The notes under the pieces are model-generated. The model was not told the origin of the DNA. It ran no database searches and saw only the letters and a list, made by a program, of their open reading frames with translations. A stretch of 64,000 nucleotides of DNA from a bacterium (GTDB taxonomy: Bacteria; Bacillota; Clostridia; Lachnospirales; Lachnospiraceae): assembly GCA_023664305.1 (NCBI GenBank), contig JAMPFT010000001.1, positions 228,400 through 292,399 on the forward strand, read 5' to 3'. The stretch's first letter is position 1, and each line of letters starts with the position of its first letter. Both the position numbers and the translations under genes were made by a program. Positions 61,551-64,000 of the stretch are shown here, in pieces.

Positions 61551-62456
61551 CTACCACTCATACGGCGTCGTCTGATACACATAGTAATTCAACCAGTTAC
61601 TGTACAGGTTGTTACTGTGAGATCTCCACTGCAATAACGGCCGCTTCTCCGGATCGTCCTCCGGGTAGTAGTTATAGGGGATCTGAATCGGAAGTCCCTT
61701 GTCACGGTCCCTGTGATACTCGTTGTTTAACGTATAGCGGTCATACTCCGGATGACCGGCCACAAAGATTTTCTTCCCTCCCTCGGCGATGGCAAGATAA
61801 ACGCCCGCCACGGGAGATTCCGCCAGCACCGTCAACTCGCTGCAGGCGTGGATGGCTTCCGCGGGAGTCTCGGTATGGCGGCTGTGTGGCGCCAGAAAAA
61901 CGTCGTCGAAGCCTCTCACCAGCGGGATCTTCCGATTGGAAACCTTATGCTCATAAACGCCGAACAGCTTTTGGGGCAGCGCTCTTTTGTCGATGCCGTA
62001 ATAATGATAATACCCGGCCTGAGCCGCCCAGCAGATATGTAGGGTGGAGGTCACATGGCTTTCCGCCCAGTCAAATATCTCGCAGGTCTCCCTCCAGTAG
62101 TCCACCTGTTCGAAGGGAATGTCTTCCACCGGCGCTCCCGTCACAATCATCCCGTCAAATTTTCTGTCCCGAACCTCGTTCAGCGTGGTATAAAATTTAT
62201 TCAGATGGCTGGCTGAGGTATTGACGGAAACGTGGCTCTGCATGTTCATAAAGGTCACGTCGATCTGCAGGGGCGTATTGGAAAGAGCGCGCAGAAGCTG
62301 CAGCTCCGTGTCCTGCTTTACGGGCATATTGTTCAAAATCAGCACCTGCAGCGGGCGGATATCCTGATGGATGGCCCGCAGCTCGTCCATCACAAAAATA
62401 TTTTCATTTTCCAGGATCTCCTTTGCGGGCAGATCGCTCTGTGTTTTGATCGGCAT
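61551..62456 (-). CDS. metA: Homoserine O-acyltransferase (acetyl-CoA predicted)
   Basis: 301 residues. First step of methionine synthesis: activates homoserine. The catalytic cysteine is C142 (LHICWAAQAG), with H235 and E237 in AGHPEYD. The residue that sets acyl specificity is Glu at 111 (VTGAPVEDIPF), which is associated with acetyl-CoA in characterised enzymes, where Gly gives succinyl. The N-terminus ends with LNNMPVKQDTELQLLRAL. ATG at 62456 follows ACAGGAGGTAATTAAT. No SAM riboswitch was seen in the 132-nt gap to ligA, which is CT-rich. Confidence 0.95.
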   Translation of the reverse strand: MPIKTQSDLPAKEILENENIFVMDELRAIHQDIRPLQVLILNNMPVKQDTELQLLRALSNTPLQIDVTFMNMQSHVSVNTSASHLNKFYTTLNEVRDRKFDGMIVTGAPVEDIPFEQVDYWRETCEIFDWAESHVTSTLHICWAAQAGYYHYYGIDKRALPQKLFGVYEHKVSNRKIPLVRGFDDVFLAPHSRHTETPAEAIHACSELTVLAESPVAGVYLAIAEGGKKIFVAGHPEYDRYTLNNEYHRDRDKGLPIQIPYNYYPEDDPEKRPLLQWRSHSNNLYSNWLNYYVYQTTPYEW

Positions 62457-62588
62457 ATTAATTACCTCCTGTTTTTTCCCGGCTGTCGGCAGAGCTTTTC
62501 TCTCCCGCCGCTTACGATCGGGTTCTTTTCCTTCCCGTTCCGCTCGCCGCCGGGTTCTTTCTGCTTTCCTCTTCTGCTGACAGACGCT

Positions 62589-64000
62589 TCAGTTTTTCTC
62601 TGCTTCCCACGGCAAAATCTCATATTTCTCCAGAAACTCATCCTCGGACAAAACTGGGACTCCCAGCTCCCTGGCCTTTTTATTCTTAGCTGATGTGGAT
62701 GTCACGTCATTATTGATCAGCGCCGTTGTTTTCCCGGTGACGCTTCCCGTCACCTTGCCGCCCTTTGTCTCTATGATTTCTTTTAAGTCGTTTCTGTTGG
62801 CAAAATGCTTCAGGCTTCCTGTGATCACAAAATTCATACCCGCAAGGAGCCCGCTTCCTGTGTCCGCCGCAGGCTTTTCCACGCGCAGCTGCGCCATGAG
62901 GCGCGAAATCTTCCTCTGATTCTCCGCGTCCGCCATATATTCCGTAAACGCCGTGGCAATTACTTCCCCTACTCCTTCCATGGCGCTCAGGGTCTCCACG
63001 TCGGCCTTCTGCATCCGCTCCATGTCATAATCAAAAAACCGGCAGATCATTTTGGCGTTCGCCACGCCGATATTTGCGATCCCCAAACCGTAAATCACCC
63101 GGGGCAGCGTAGTGTTCCGGGCAGCTTCTATGCTTTCCGCGAGATTTTGCCAGGATTTTTCCCCGAAGCCCTCCATTTCGACGATCTCCTCCCGGTAACG
63201 GTCCAGGCGGAAGAGATCGGCGTACTCCTGAATAAAGCCCCGGTCCACAAATTTTTCCAGCGTCGCCTCGGAAAGCCCGTCGATATTCATGGCGTCTCTG
63301 CTGACAAACAGGGTAAACGACTTAATCCGCTTCGCGGCGCAGTTTTCGTTCCGACAGTAAAGTGACTGCACTTCATTCACCTGACTGATCTGCGTCGGCG
63401 CGCCGCAGACGGGGCACCGCGCCGGAATTTCAACGCTGTCGCTGCAGGTGAGATTCTCCGCAATCTGAGGAATAATCATATTGGCCTTGTAAACCAGGAT
63501 ACGGTCGCCGATTCCCAGCTTCAGGCCCTTTAAAATACTGATATTGTGTACCGAAGCCCGGCTCACGGTCGTCCCTTCCAGCTCCACCGGCTCAAAGACC
63601 GCTACAGGATTAATCAGTCCCGTCCGACTGGCGCTCCACTCGATCTCCCGCAGGGTCGTTTCCGCCGTCTCGTCCGCCCACTTAAAGGCGATGGAGTGTC
63701 TGGGAAATTTTGCCGTCCTGCCCAGAGACTGCCCGTATGCAATATCCTCATAGGCGAGCACCAGTCCGTCGGAAGGGATATCATAATCCTTTATCTTCTC
63801 TTCAAACCGCTCCACCGTGTCAAGAATCGTTTCTTCCGTCACGGTATAATGTTCGACCGTGTCAAATCCCTGACTGTCCAAAAACCGAAACTGCTCCTCC
63901 TGAGAGTTATGAAAGTCCTCCCCTCCAGCCTCAATGAGAGAATAAGCGTAAAAACGCACATTCCGGCCTGCAGTGACCTCATTGTTCAGCTGACGCACGG
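62589..64000 (-). CDS. ligA: NAD-dependent DNA ligase, C-terminal part
   Basis: The visible 470 residues begin inside the adenylation domain (SDGLVLAYEDIAYGQSLGRT, KFPRHSIAFKW), followed by the OB fold (GRDRILVYKAN-like IGDRILVYKANMIIPQIAEN), the zinc finger (ARCPVCGAP...CRNENCAAK), helix-hairpin-helix repeats (MEGFGEKSWQNLAES; MEGVGEVIATAF) and a BRCT domain (GMNFVITGSLKHFANRNDLK). LigA seals nicks in replication. The N-terminus and the catalytic KxDG lie beyond the window. The extra N-terminal length relative to the BRCT is normal. Confidence 0.95.
   Translation of the reverse strand, partial: VRQLNNEVTAGRNVRFYAYSLIEAGGEDFHNSQEEQFRFLDSQGFDTVEHYTVTEETILDTVERFEEKIKDYDIPSDGLVLAYEDIAYGQSLGRTAKFPRHSIAFKWADETAETTLREIEWSASRTGLINPVAVFEPVELEGTTVSRASVHNISILKGLKLGIGDRILVYKANMIIPQIAENLTCSDSVEIPARCPVCGAPTQISQVNEVQSLYCRNENCAAKRIKSFTLFVSRDAMNIDGLSEATLEKFVDRGFIQEYADLFRLDRYREEIVEMEGFGEKSWQNLAESIEAARNTTLPRVIYGLGIANIGVANAKMICRFFDYDMERMQKADVETLSAMEGVGEVIATAFTEYMADAENQRKISRLMAQLRVEKPAADTGSGLLAGMNFVITGSLKHFANRNDLKEIIETKGGKVTGSVTGKTTALINNDVTSTSAKNKKARELGVPVLSEDEFLEKYEILPWEAEKN

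Noticed and set aside
62457..62588. SAM riboswitch upstream of metA
   Set aside because: The gap is only CT-rich sequence with a normal ribosome site; no riboswitch core was recognised.

Overview
The window looks like chromosomal DNA of a moderately GC-rich Clostridia member, most likely a Lachnospiraceae relative. The grounds are the gene content (a Na+-pumping decarboxylase cluster, scpA-scpB between D,D-carboxypeptidases, a 1411-residue CoA-dehydratase activase, DUF6145-like and YqzL-like genes around recO-era-glyS), strong AGGAGG ribosome sites and TTGACA/TATAAT promoters. No species is assigned. Almost every gene is on the minus strand. The exceptions are an AAA/nuclease protein, an EEP-fold hydrolase, an AlkD-like protein and the activase.

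Layout. 1-4.7 kb: ispH (cut by the edge), cmk, an HI0933-type flavoprotein, an RpiR regulator and a TetR regulator whose 3' end is tandemly copied six times. 5.1-10.8 kb: a five-gene biotin-dependent carboxyltransferase/Na+ pump operon with both 12S-type and 5S-type carboxyltransferases. 10.9-14.2 kb: a TIR-TM-WD40 protein. 14.3-22.7 kb: two D-Ala-D-Ala carboxypeptidases flanking scpB, scpA and a membrane metallophosphoesterase, then rpsU and alaS.

22.8-32.8 kb is an accessory segment of small, more AT-rich genes: AAA/PD-(D/E)XK protein, two Nudix hydrolases under duplicated promoter-leaders, a complete type I holin-like toxin/antisense RNA module, a lone 5'-3' exonuclease, an EEP hydrolase, XRE regulator, AlkD-like protein, beta-propeller, nucleotidyltransferase and gene remnants. 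It ends at a tandem array of a GC-rich hairpin repeat also found at 4.8-5.06 kb.

32.8-49 kb returns to conserved functions: an HscC-type Hsp70 beside a J-like/TPR protein, glyS, a lipoprotein, recO, a YqzL-like gene, era, an M16 peptidase, several poorly known proteins, a region-4-less sigma-like protein and a rhomboid-like membrane protein. 49.2-53.5 kb is the activase. 53.7-61.1 kb holds a coiled-coil protein, a SWIM-SNF2 helicase, a CPT-like kinase and an ATPase/HNH pair resembling the Septu (PtuA/PtuB) phage defence system. The window closes with metA, predicted to use acetyl-CoA, and a partial ligA.

No tRNA, rRNA, CRISPR array, insertion sequence, reverse transcriptase or integrase was recognised. 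The most novel-looking structures are non-coding: the toxin/antitoxin RNA pair, duplicated Nudix leaders, hairpin-repeat families and tandem duplications.
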